Positions 26,370 through 33,721 of a DNA stretch of 64,000 bases are shown piece after piece. The stretch is from Rubrolithibacter danxiaensis. GTDB taxonomy: Bacteria; Bacteroidota; Bacteroidia; Sphingobacteriales; Sphingobacteriaceae. A program made the translations under genes and the position numbers. How positions within the stretch are numbered: position 1 is the first letter of the stretch; every line of letters starts with the position of its first letter. Under the pieces are notes generated by a model. The model was not told where the DNA came from. It ran no database searches and saw only the letters and a program-made list of their open reading frames with translations. The stretch spans positions 310,001 through 374,000 of the forward strand of contig NZ_JBKOPS010000002.1 in NCBI RefSeq assembly GCF_047272945.1. Direction: 5' to 3'.

Positions 26370-26377
26370 TATTTTTG
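26370..26377 (+). promoter_or_regulatory. Promoter -7 element TATTTTTG directly before prfB
   Basis: TATTTTTG fits TAnnTTTG and is separated from the prfB ATG by CCGT only. This is the same 4-nt spacing seen before purD, the methyltransferase at 28375 and the OmpA-type gene at 49765. It implies a leaderless transcript if used. Confidence 0.5.
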
Positions 26378-26381
26378 CCGT

Positions 26382-27459
26382 ATGACAAAAGAACAATTGC
26401 AGGATTTAAGGGACAGAGTAAAGTCCCTGAGGAGGCATCTTTGACATCGACAAGAAGCTTGATGAATTACATATAGAGGAAGAATTAACACTCACTCCCA
26501 CCTTCTGGGATAACCCCAAAGAAGCTGAAAAAGTTCTTCATTCCATAAAAAATAAAAAAGTATGGACAGAAGGCATCGTTGCAGTAGAAGCAGCGGTAGA
26601 GGATGCTTCTGTAATGCTAGATTTTTTTCAGTCTGGCGATGCTACAGCTACAGAACTTAAAGATCAGTTTGATATTGCAACCGCAAAAGTGGAGGAATTG
26701 GAATTTAAGAATATGCTAAGTTCTGAAGAGGACCAGCTGAACGCGGTAATGCAAATTACTGCAGGTGCAGGCGGTACAGAAAGCTGCGATTGGGCGTATA
26801 TGCTTATGCGGATGTACATTATGTGGGGTGAGAAAAATGGCTATAAGGTTACCGAGCAGGATTCGCAGGAGGGAGAGGTTGCAGGTATAAAATCTGTAAC
26901 TATCCAGTTTGAAGGTGATTTTGCTTACGGATACCTGAAAGGCGAAAACGGGGTTCATCGTTTGGTGAGAATCTCTCCATTTGATGCCAATGCAAAACGC
27001 CATACGTCTTTCGCTTCGGTATATGTTTATCCTTTAATTGATGATACCATTGAAATTGAAGTAAACCCCGCTGATATTGAGTTTGAAACTTTCCGTTCGG
27101 GCGGGGCTGGCGGACAGAATGTAAATAAAGTAGAAACCGCCGTTCGTTTATACCATAAACCTTCGGGAATTATAATTAAGAACCAGGAATCCAGATCGCA
27201 GTTGCAAAATAAGGAAAATGCAATCCGTTTGTTGAAATCGCAGTTATATGAAGCCGAACTGCGAAAACGTATGGAAACTACGGCAGCCATTGAGGGAAGT
27301 AAAAAGAAAATAGAATGGGGATCACAGATCAGAAATTATGTCCTCCATCCGTACAAACTGGTTAAAGATCTGCGAACGAATTATGAAACTTCTAATGCCC
27401 AGGCAGTATTAGACGGAGAACTAAATGACTTTCTTAAAGCGTATTTAATGGAATTTTAA
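26382..27459 (+). CDS. prfB: Peptide chain release factor 2, expressed by programmed +1 frameshift
   Basis: RF2 recognises UGA and UAA stops and releases the finished peptide from the ribosome. The gene is in two frames: a 20-codon first part (MTKEQLQDLRDRVKSLRRHL) ending at an in-frame TGA at 26442, then the remaining 338 residues in the +1 frame from GAC at 26443, total 358, close to the E. coli length. The second part carries the tripeptide anticodon SPF (RISPFDANAKRHTSF) and the catalytic GGQ loop (RSGGAGGQNVNKVE). An annotation that keeps only one frame begins wrongly at an internal ATG near 26614. Not a pseudogene: the shift site is canonical. Confidence 0.96.
26430..26445 (+). promoter_or_regulatory. 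prfB +1 frameshift signal
   Basis: AGGAGG, CAT, then CTT TGA C. This is the RF2 autoregulatory site: a Shine-Dalgarno-like stimulator three bases upstream of the CTT slip codon, followed by a UGA in poor context (C next). When RF2 is scarce the ribosome slips from CTT to TTT and reads on in the +1 frame. Spacing matches the E. coli site exactly. Confidence 0.95.
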
Positions 27460-27462
27460 TCT

Positions 27463-28317
27463 TTAAGGAAGGATTGTTAATAATTCTTCCAGTTCTCTGA
27501 CTTTTTCCATTGCCCCCAGATTGGTATAAGCCGAAATCAGGTTTCGTAAAATACGTTTTACAATCTCTTCATTAGTGCAGGGTTCATAAAATTGTTTTTC
27601 AGGTTGCAGTGAAAGTTGTTTTAAAAACGAATCAACATCCCTTTTGCCAAAAATAAAACCCTTGTTAAAGGCATTGATATAGAACAAAACCTGGTTGTCA
27701 TAATCAGCTTCAGGAGTGTCGTCAATATATGCAAGTATAAAATGCTGTGGCAGGTTTACGCCAAATACGGGAATATCAAGCTTTTGTGCAACAATTGAGT
27801 AAATAATCGCCAGTGAAATCTGGTTCCCCCGTTTACTTTCCAGTACCTGGTTAAGATACGAGTTTTGCGGATCCTGATGATTTTTTGTATTGCCAGAAAA
27901 CCCGTAGAGGGTGTAAAAGACATGGTTAATCAGTTTTACTTTTTCTACCGGGCTCATGTCATAGAGCATCTGGAGCCAGATATCCCGTTTTATATCTTCG
28001 ATCTGGTTAATGATCTTTTGCTCATCTAAATCAGGGAACTGGTATTTATTTATAATAAGTACGCCCTGCAAAAGATCGAAAGAGCCACCCAGATGCCATA
28101 ATTCGAGCTCGTGTTTTACATTATTGAATTGAATTTTATGGACAAGGTTTTCAATCCGTTCCTGTAAAACGGCATCTAACGAATGTTCCCATACGTTTTC
28201 AAGATATTCTACAACATCACTTCCATATGTTAAAAGTTTGTATTCAACATGCTGGGCTATTTCCGTATCCGGATCGTCAAGTAACTTAATAAGAGACTCT
28301 ATTTCTTTAAAATTCAT
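27463..28317 (-). CDS. SirB1-family transglutaminase-like protein
   Basis: A 284-residue protein of the SirB1/transglutaminase-like superfamily. The diagnostic core is LESKRGNQISLAIIYSIVAQ then KLDIPVFGVNLPQHFILAYI, equivalent to the RRG-x-PISL and GLPGHFL motifs of the family. The usual transglutaminase catalytic cysteine is not evident in this core, as is common in SirB1 proteins, whose function is unknown. A helical N-terminus resembling HEAT-like repeats (about 1-65) and a C-terminal helical tail frame it. Convergent with prfB, three bases between stops; divergent from the methyltransferase gene. Confidence 0.82.
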   Translation of the reverse strand: MNFKEIESLIKLLDDPDTEIAQHVEYKLLTYGSDVVEYLENVWEHSLDAVLQERIENLVHKIQFNNVKHELELWHLGGSFDLLQGVLIINKYQFPDLDEQKIINQIEDIKRDIWLQMLYDMSPVEKVKLINHVFYTLYGFSGNTKNHQDPQNSYLNQVLESKRGNQISLAIIYSIVAQKLDIPVFGVNLPQHFILAYIDDTPEADYDNQVLFYINAFNKGFIFGKRDVDSFLKQLSLQPEKQFYEPCTNEEIVKRILRNLISAYTNLGAMEKVRELEELLTILP

Positions 28318-28362
28318 CTTTAATACACCAATTTAACATTCTTTTCAAATAACTGGTTTCTA

Positions 28363-28370
28363 TATTTTTG
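28363..28370 (+). promoter_or_regulatory. Promoter -7 element TATTTTTG before the methyltransferase gene
   Basis: TATTTTTG is followed by CGGC and then the ATG, giving a predicted start site at or beside the initiation codon. A -33 element is not obvious. Confidence 0.45.
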
Positions 28371-28374
28371 CGGC

Positions 28375-29160
28375 ATGCTAAATATATCATTAGTAAAAGC
28401 TTTTATTCGTCATCGCTTAAAATCAAAAACCCGTCATGGTATTCATTCCCCGTTTGTTTATAAATTAGTTGATGAAGTAATATACGATGTTAAGCCCCGA
28501 AAGATTTTTGAAAAAATAGAGCTTTTACGATCTGACCTTTTAAAAGACGAAAGAACGATAACCATAACCGACCTTGGTGCCGGCTCTCATGTAAACAATA
28601 ATAAACAAAAACTAGTAAAGACTTTAGCAAAAGCTGCCTTAAAACCTGCACGGTTGGCACAGTTACTTTACAGATTAGCAAACGAATTACAGCCTTCAAA
28701 TATTGTGGAACTGGGCACTTGCCTGGGTATAACAACCGCTTACTTTGCAGAAGCAGTAACCGAAGGAAGGATTATTTCAATTGAGGGATGCCCCGAAACG
28801 GCAGCTATTGCAAAAGAAAATTTGAAAACCTTAGGAATTACAAATGTAAATATCATAGTAGGTAATTTCGACAAGGTTCTTCCGGTGGTTATTTCTGATG
28901 AGGATTCTATTGATTTTGTGTTTATTGATGGCAACCATCGTAAAGAGGCAACTTTAAATTATTTTAACATGCTGCTTCCTAAAATGAATGAAAGATCAGT
29001 TATGATATTTGATGATATTTATTGGAGTAAAGGCATGCAGGAAGCCTGGGAAGAAATAAAGGCAGACGCGGCTGTAACGGTAAGTATTGATTTGTTCTGG
29101 ATCGGTATAGTATTTTTTAAACAGGGCCAGGCGAAAGAGCATTTTCGGATAAAATTTTAA
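28375..29160 (+). CDS. Class I SAM-dependent methyltransferase (O-methyltransferase-like)
   Basis: A 261-residue SAM-binding protein. The N-terminal signature KTRHGIHSPFVYKLVDEVIY is typical of a widespread Bacteroidota group. The Rossmann core shows motif I IVELGTCLGITTAYFAEAV, acidic ribose-binding loop IISIEGCPETAAIAKENL, and motif VDF-like DFVFIDGNHRKEATLNYF with MIFDDIYWSKGMQEAW near the catalytic/metal region of O-methyltransferases. The methyl acceptor is unknown. The stop codon overlaps that of the convergent hepT gene. Confidence 0.87.
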   Translation: MLNISLVKAFIRHRLKSKTRHGIHSPFVYKLVDEVIYDVKPRKIFEKIELLRSDLLKDERTITITDLGAGSHVNNNKQKLVKTLAKAALKPARLAQLLYRLANELQPSNIVELGTCLGITTAYFAEAVTEGRIISIEGCPETAAIAKENLKTLGITNVNIIVGNFDKVLPVVISDEDSIDFVFIDGNHRKEATLNYFNMLLPKMNERSVMIFDDIYWSKGMQEAWEEIKADAAVTVSIDLFWIGIVFFKQGQAKEHFRIKF

Positions 29161-29507
29161 GAATTTTCTTCTTGTTCTTTTATAATTAATTCAATGCCTT
29201 CCTTTAATAACGGAATATCTGTTTTAACTGTATCCCAGATAATATCATAGTCTATTCCGAAATAGTTATGAATAATTCTATTTCTGATATCACTCATTTC
29301 TCTCCAGAATATCAAAGGATATTTTTGCTTTAAATCTGGATTTACTTTACTGCTTGCTTCTCCAATAATTTCTAAGCTTCTGCAAATAGCTTTTGACAAG
29401 CGCTCATTTGTAATAAAATCTTCAAATGTATTTTCTTTATATTCTTTTGTTAAGTATATACATTCATTAAGAATATGCCTTAAGAACTCAATTTCAGAGA
29501 GCGGCAT
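29157..29507 (-). CDS. hepT: HEPN-family toxin HepT
   Basis: The 116-residue toxin of a HEPN/MNT toxin-antitoxin pair; HepT proteins are RNases or translation inhibitors. The HEPN catalytic motif RX4HXY is exact: Arg75, His80, Tyr82 in RNRIIHNYF. That tyrosine is the residue that MntA antitoxins modify with AMP in characterised systems. The gene overlaps its upstream partner by 14 nt and shares stop-codon bases with the convergent methyltransferase gene, so the two messages overlap end to end. Sequence is intact and of normal length. Confidence 0.9.
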   Translation of the reverse strand: MPLSEIEFLRHILNECIYLTKEYKENTFEDFITNERLSKAICRSLEIIGEASSKVNPDLKQKYPLIFWREMSDIRNRIIHNYFGIDYDIIWDTVKTDIPLLKEGIELIIKEQEENS

Positions 29508-29802
29508 ATTTTACAGATTTTAATATGTACGGGCCAATATACGGACTTAAAGATTGCTTTGTGATCAAATCTACCCTGCACTTAAAGAGATCTTCGAGGT
29601 AATATGCCAAAGCCATAAAATTCCGGAATGTTTTTTTGGATTTATCAATATCTACTAATAAATCAATATCACTTTCCTTCCGTTGCGTTTTTTTAGCATA
29701 AGAGCCAAATAAACCAATTTCTAACACTCCAAAAGATTTCAGTTTGTGCTGATGCTCATGTAGTGTTTCTAAAATTGAATCTTGTGTTAATGCAATTGGC
29801 AT
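29494..29802 (-). CDS. mntA: MNT-domain nucleotidyltransferase antitoxin MntA
   Basis: A 102-residue minimal nucleotidyltransferase. The signature GS-x10-DxD is present: Gly33-Ser34 in GLFGSYAKK and Asp45/Asp47 in ESDIDLLVD. In studied pairs MntA transfers AMP to the tyrosine of the HEPN motif and so silences HepT. It is the upstream gene of the pair and overlaps hepT by 14 nt. A TTG two codons earlier also opens the frame but the ATG is preferred; a -7 promoter element ends three bases before it. Confidence 0.9.
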   Translation of the reverse strand: MPIALTQDSILETLHEHQHKLKSFGVLEIGLFGSYAKKTQRKESDIDLLVDIDKSKKTFRNFMALAYYLEDLFKCRVDLITKQSLSPYIGPYILKSVKYAAL

Positions 29803-29805
29803 AAT

Positions 29806-29813
29806 CAAATTTA
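29806..29813 (-). promoter_or_regulatory. Promoter -7 element TAAATTTG before mntA
   Basis: On the minus strand TAAATTTG fits TAnnTTTG and is followed by ATT and then the ATG of mntA, another near-leaderless arrangement. Confidence 0.4.
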
Positions 29814-29894
29814 TAAAATTTAACTTTTAAATTGATTTTACAGAACCATTTTTATAAACAACTATTACCAAAATACTGATTGATAAAAAGAGGT

Positions 29895-31040
29895 TTAAAA
29901 AGCCTCTCCGAATGAAATATAGAAACTGCTTTGCCTTCCTTCTCCGGATCTTTTTTCGCCTAATGCATAATCAAAACGTACGTTCATGCCACGTTCTACA
30001 TCAAAAAAGTAGCGAAGTCCGCCACCATAGCTCGGTTTTAAATCACCTAATTTGAAAGAATTTTTGCTGTAACTTGTTCCCATTCCAAAAAATGCTGCTG
30101 CTCCTAAACGTGGAATAAACCGGTAGCGGAATTCAGTTTGAAGTGCAAGTAAATTCTCATTCCTGTATCTGCCTGTATAATAGCCTCGCATAATCAGGTC
30201 TGATCCGAATTGCGGTAGTAAATAAAAGGGAGCACTTTCACCTCTTAACGACTGATATACTGCATTAAAACCCAGTACTGTTTTTTTACTTAAGCTGTTA
30301 AATGATCTTGCATCTGCTTTTATCAGGCTCCCGGTAAAGTTTTCATCTTTAAAGAAATCGGGGGCGTAAGAATAGTTAAGCTTCAGGTAAAGCCCTTTGG
30401 TAGTATATGTATTGGTATTTCTGGAATCGAATATTTGTGAAAGGCCAAAAAACAGAACCTTTCCGCCATCTTTGTCTAATATAAACGGATTAGTTGTATA
30501 AATTCCTCCGGTTTCCCTGTCTTTAAAACTATAATTCTCGAAACTTACGTTTACGCCGCCATAGTAGTTTTTCAGTAATAGTTTTTCAAGTTCACTTGTT
30601 AGACGGAAAAGGTTTTGAGTGATGTTATCTTCATCTGCTTCTATTGTTTTATCTCCTATGCCGTAAAATTTAAACGGAAAATTCCGGTAGCGGATCTCAC
30701 CTGTATAATGGTAAATATTTTTCGGCGACCAAATATCTGCTTTCAGTGAAAAGTTAGCTTGCTTCTTTGTTGTAAAAGTGGCTAGTCCTGTAAAATTACT
30801 GCTTCTGGTTAATGTGTCTTTTCTGTCTGAATAAAAAGAATATAAGCCTGCTAATCCCAATTCCAGGCCTGTGACTTTTGAATAGGCAATAGCAGGCAGC
30901 GGTAAGAAACTTGGTGAACGGGTGGTGTCAGGCTCGTTAGACATTAGCTTTTTTAATATCCTGCTTTGAGAATATCCTGTGAAAATAGTTGAACATAAAA
31001 TAAGGACAGAAGCCAATACGAAACGAGCATTAATTTTCAT
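29895..31040 (-). CDS. Omp85-type outer-membrane beta-barrel protein without POTRA domains
   Basis: A 381-residue barrel protein with a signal peptide (VLASVLILCSTIFTGYSQ). After a short linker the sequence is strand after strand with the C-terminal surface-antigen/Omp85 pattern: LPQFGSDLIMRGYYTGRYRN then ENLLALQTEFRYRFIPRLG, the RGY loop corresponding to the conserved RGF of the family, and a closing SSFYISFGEAF ending in Phe. There is no room for POTRA repeats, so it is not BamA itself; such short forms are of unknown function. Divergent from the deoxyhypusine-synthase-like gene; upstream TATATTCG lies close to its start. Confidence 0.82.
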   Translation of the reverse strand: MKINARFVLASVLILCSTIFTGYSQSRILKKLMSNEPDTTRSPSFLPLPAIAYSKVTGLELGLAGLYSFYSDRKDTLTRSSNFTGLATFTTKKQANFSLKADIWSPKNIYHYTGEIRYRNFPFKFYGIGDKTIEADEDNITQNLFRLTSELEKLLLKNYYGGVNVSFENYSFKDRETGGIYTTNPFILDKDGGKVLFFGLSQIFDSRNTNTYTTKGLYLKLNYSYAPDFFKDENFTGSLIKADARSFNSLSKKTVLGFNAVYQSLRGESAPFYLLPQFGSDLIMRGYYTGRYRNENLLALQTEFRYRFIPRLGAAAFFGMGTSYSKNSFKLGDLKPSYGGGLRYFFDVERGMNVRFDYALGEKRSGEGRQSSFYISFGEAF

Positions 31041-31137
31041 GTTTGCGAATATAGCATTGTTTTTGTTGCAAACTACACACCGTTGCAGCGCACTTTATGC
31101 AATTAGAGAAATCCACACCTGAAAATTTATAAATACG

Positions 31138-31145
31138 TACTTTTG
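31138..31145 (+). promoter_or_regulatory. Promoter -7 element TACTTTTG for the DHS-like gene
   Basis: TACTTTTG matches TAnnTTTG, placing a transcription start about 15 bases before the ATG. No clear -33 motif. Confidence 0.4.
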
Positions 31146-31164
31146 CAATCTTAAATACTATATT

Positions 31165-32145
31165 ATGAATACAGAAAGAGGACCAATATCAAGGTTTATT
31201 GAGCATAATTACCGGCATTTTAATGCAGCTGCTTTAATGGATGCTGCAAAAGGCTACGAAATGCACCTCGAAGAGGGCGGAAAAATGATGATCACGTTGG
31301 CGGGTGCTATGAGTACTGCCGAGTTAGGCATCTCCCTTGCAGAGATGATCCGCCAGGATAAAGTATCCATTATATCCTGTACGGGAGCAAATCTTGAAGA
31401 GGATATTATGAACCTTGTTGCACATACGCATTACAAACGGGTTCCTAACTACCGTGACCTGAGCCCCCAGGAAGAATGGGATCTTCTTGAAAACGGATTT
31501 AATCGTGTTACAGATACCTGTATACCGGAGGAAGAAGCTTTCAGAAGGATACAAAAGCACATTCATAAAATTTGGAAGGAGGCCGAAGATAAAGGCGAAC
31601 GATATTTCCCTCATGAATATATGTACAAGCTTCTGCTAAGTGAAGCAATGAAAGAACATTACGAAATTCCGCTCGAGAACAGCTGGATGATTGCAGCAGC
31701 AGAAAAAAACTTGCCGATTATTGTTCCGGGTTGGGAAGATAGTACAATGGGAAATATTTTTGCATCGTATGTTATAAAGGGCGAGCTGAAAGCGAGTACA
31801 ATGAAAAGCGGTATTGAATATATGGGCTGGCTCGCAGACTGGTACCGGAGCAACAGCAGCGGAAAAGGCATCGGTTTTTTCCAGATAGGCGGCGGCATAG
31901 CCGGCGATTTTCCGATTTGCGTAGTGCCTATGTTGTATCAGGATCTTGAAATGCACGAAATTCCTTTCTGGAGTTATTTCTGCCAGATTTCGGATTCTAC
32001 TACCTCTTACGGTTCCTATTCTGGGGCGGTTCCAAACGAAAAGATAACCTGGGGAAAGCTGGATATTCATACTCCGAAGTTTATTGTAGAATCTGATGCT
32101 ACAATTGTTGCTCCACTGATTTTTGCCTGGGTTTTAAAACAATAA
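31165..32145 (+). CDS. Deoxyhypusine synthase-like protein
   Basis: A 326-residue member of the deoxyhypusine synthase family, NAD-dependent enzymes that move an aminobutyl group from spermidine. Bacteria lack eIF5A, so the acceptor here must differ; some bacterial relatives are reported to make homospermidine. The catalytic lysine is kept in ITWGKLDIHTPKFIVESDAT (Lys298), with SGAVPNE before it, and nucleotide-binding features LAGAMSTAELG and SCTGANLEEDIMN are clear. The eukaryotic GGG-x2-KHH stretch reads GGGIAGDF here (242-249), so the active-site histidine of the human enzyme is missing. Monocistronic, followed by a strong hairpin. Confidence 0.85.
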   Translation: MNTERGPISRFIEHNYRHFNAAALMDAAKGYEMHLEEGGKMMITLAGAMSTAELGISLAEMIRQDKVSIISCTGANLEEDIMNLVAHTHYKRVPNYRDLSPQEEWDLLENGFNRVTDTCIPEEEAFRRIQKHIHKIWKEAEDKGERYFPHEYMYKLLLSEAMKEHYEIPLENSWMIAAAEKNLPIIVPGWEDSTMGNIFASYVIKGELKASTMKSGIEYMGWLADWYRSNSSGKGIGFFQIGGGIAGDFPICVVPMLYQDLEMHEIPFWSYFCQISDSTTSYGSYSGAVPNEKITWGKLDIHTPKFIVESDATIVAPLIFAWVLKQ

Positions 32146-32178
32146 AAAAAATATTAATTAAATACAAACGGTTATCTG

Positions 32179-32221
32179 TAATACTAAGAGCAGTTTTTTT
32201 GTAAAACTGCTCTTAGTATTA
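32179..32221. terminator. Perfect 19-bp hairpin between the DHS-like gene and actA
   Basis: The arms (left 32179-32197, starting TAATACTAAGAGCAG; right 32203-32221) are fully complementary around a 5-nt loop TTTGT. The 3' flank TTTAGAGGC is weakly T-rich. Long and GC-poor, it most likely ends the upstream transcript, and being palindromic may work both ways. It precedes the actA promoter candidate by about 85 bases. Confidence 0.75.
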
Positions 32222-32306
32222 TTTAGAGGCATATTTTAACTTATTTAGAATAATTATAAATTAGGAATAACAGTCATTCAACTGTCATCCATAGCTGAAT
32301 TAATTA

Positions 32307-32314
32307 TACTTTTG
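32307..32314 (+). promoter_or_regulatory. Candidate promoter -7 element TACTTTTG for the act-cox operon
   Basis: TACTTTTG fits TAnnTTTG and leaves a leader of about 70 bases before the actA ATG. It is the only good match in the 247-base gap, which otherwise holds just the hairpin at 32179. Confidence 0.45.
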
Positions 32315-32392
32315 TGCACCGAAATGTGAGCTGGATCATTTTAGCTTCTTTTGGCAATATAAAATTCAAAAATTTAAGTATAAATACTCAAT

Positions 32393-33679
32393 ATGAGAAA
32401 CATCTCATTGTTTTTTAAAAGTGTTGCGAAGTTTTTACTCTTAATTTCAATTCTGGGTCTTGGTTCTTCTTCTTCTTATGCGCAGGATGCTGCAGAAGGA
32501 GGCGCCTTATTTAAACAAAAGTGTACGGCTTGCCATGCTTTAGATAGAAAAGTAGTAGGGCCGGCGCTTAAAGGTATTACAGAATCGAAAGAAGAAGCCT
32601 GGCTTTTGAAATGGATTAAAAATTCACAGGCCCTTGTTGCATCGGGTGATGCGGAAGCCGTAAAAATTTTTAATGAGTACGGTAAGGTTGCAATGCCTCC
32701 TTTTCCAGAGCTAACAGATGATAACGTTAAAAGTATTCTTGCCTACATAAAGCAGGAATCAACAAAACCTGCTGAGGCAGCAGGAGGTGCAGCTGGGGGA
32801 GCACAAGGCAAAGGCGGCGATTCCGGCGAAGTTAGCAACTTTATGCTCGGCGGTTTAATTGTGGTAGTAATTGTTGCTCTGCTGGTTATCCTGGTTTTAA
32901 ACAGGGTGATTTCTACCTTAGAGAGATTATTGCTTCAGAAACAAGGAGTTGTAATTGAGGAAACTGAAACTGAAGAGACTTCTTCCGAAGCGAAAGCGGC
33001 ACGCTACCGTAACTTATTGAAAAATAAGAAATTTATCTTCTTTGTGGTATTGCTCTTAGTGATCTTTTTAGGATCAGCGGGATGGAAGCAGATGTGGGAT
33101 ACCGGAGTGCATCAGGGTTATCAGCCGGTTCAGCCTATAAAATTTCCGCATGACGTACACGCCGGAGTAAATAAAATTGACTGCCAGTATTGCCACAGCG
33201 GAGCTTACAAATCAAAGAACGCTACTATACCTTCCCTTAATATTTGTATGAACTGCCACGATTATGTTACCGCAAGTGAAAAATACAACGGGCAGACTTC
33301 TCCGGAAATTATGAAGATTTATAAAGCGCTTGATTATAATCCGGATACAAAAGAATACGGCCCCAATAAAAAGCCCATTCAATGGATTAGAGTGCATAAC
33401 TTACCGGATCTTGCTTTTTTCCCTCACTCCGTACACGTAAAAGTAAATGGTATAAAATGCCAGAAATGTCACGGCCCTGTTGAAACTATGTCTGAAGTAT
33501 ACCAATATGCTCCTTTAACCATGAAATGGTGTATCAATTGCCACCGTGAAACAGAAGTGAAGTACAAAGGAAACGCATACTACGACAAACTTATTGCTGC
33601 TCACGATAAAATTAAAAAAGGTGAGAAAGTTACAGCTGCAGTACTTGGCGCTACAGAGTGTGCTAAATGTCATTATTAA
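32393..33679 (+). CDS. actA: Alternative complex III subunit ActA, multiheme cytochrome c with extra N-terminal monoheme domain
   Basis: The multiheme subunit of alternative complex III, which oxidises quinol and passes electrons toward the terminal oxidase. The 428 residues begin with a signal peptide and a class I-type cytochrome c domain (CTACH near 43, distal-ligand region VAMPPFPELTDD), then a first TM helix near 160-180 and a second near 215-235. The periplasmic multiheme region follows with five CxxCH sites: CQYCH, CMNCH, CQKCH, CINCH and CAKCH. That makes six hemes in one chain, the usual five of ActA plus one fused domain. It is the first gene of the act-cox cluster. Confidence 0.94.
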   Translation: MRNISLFFKSVAKFLLLISILGLGSSSSYAQDAAEGGALFKQKCTACHALDRKVVGPALKGITESKEEAWLLKWIKNSQALVASGDAEAVKIFNEYGKVAMPPFPELTDDNVKSILAYIKQESTKPAEAAGGAAGGAQGKGGDSGEVSNFMLGGLIVVVIVALLVILVLNRVISTLERLLLQKQGVVIEETETEETSSEAKAARYRNLLKNKKFIFFVVLLLVIFLGSAGWKQMWDTGVHQGYQPVQPIKFPHDVHAGVNKIDCQYCHSGAYKSKNATIPSLNICMNCHDYVTASEKYNGQTSPEIMKIYKALDYNPDTKEYGPNKKPIQWIRVHNLPDLAFFPHSVHVKVNGIKCQKCHGPVETMSEVYQYAPLTMKWCINCHRETEVKYKGNAYYDKLIAAHDKIKKGEKVTAAVLGATECAKCHY

Positions 33680-33721
33680 TAAATTAGTATAAGATCTTAC
33701 TCATACAGTTATATAGCTTAA

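Noticed and set aside
26327..26613. Apparent gene-free or frameshifted stretch before an ORF starting at 26614
   Set aside because: It is the N-terminal part of prfB; the in-frame TGA lies in the canonical CTT TGA C programmed frameshift site, so neither an empty region nor a pseudogene.
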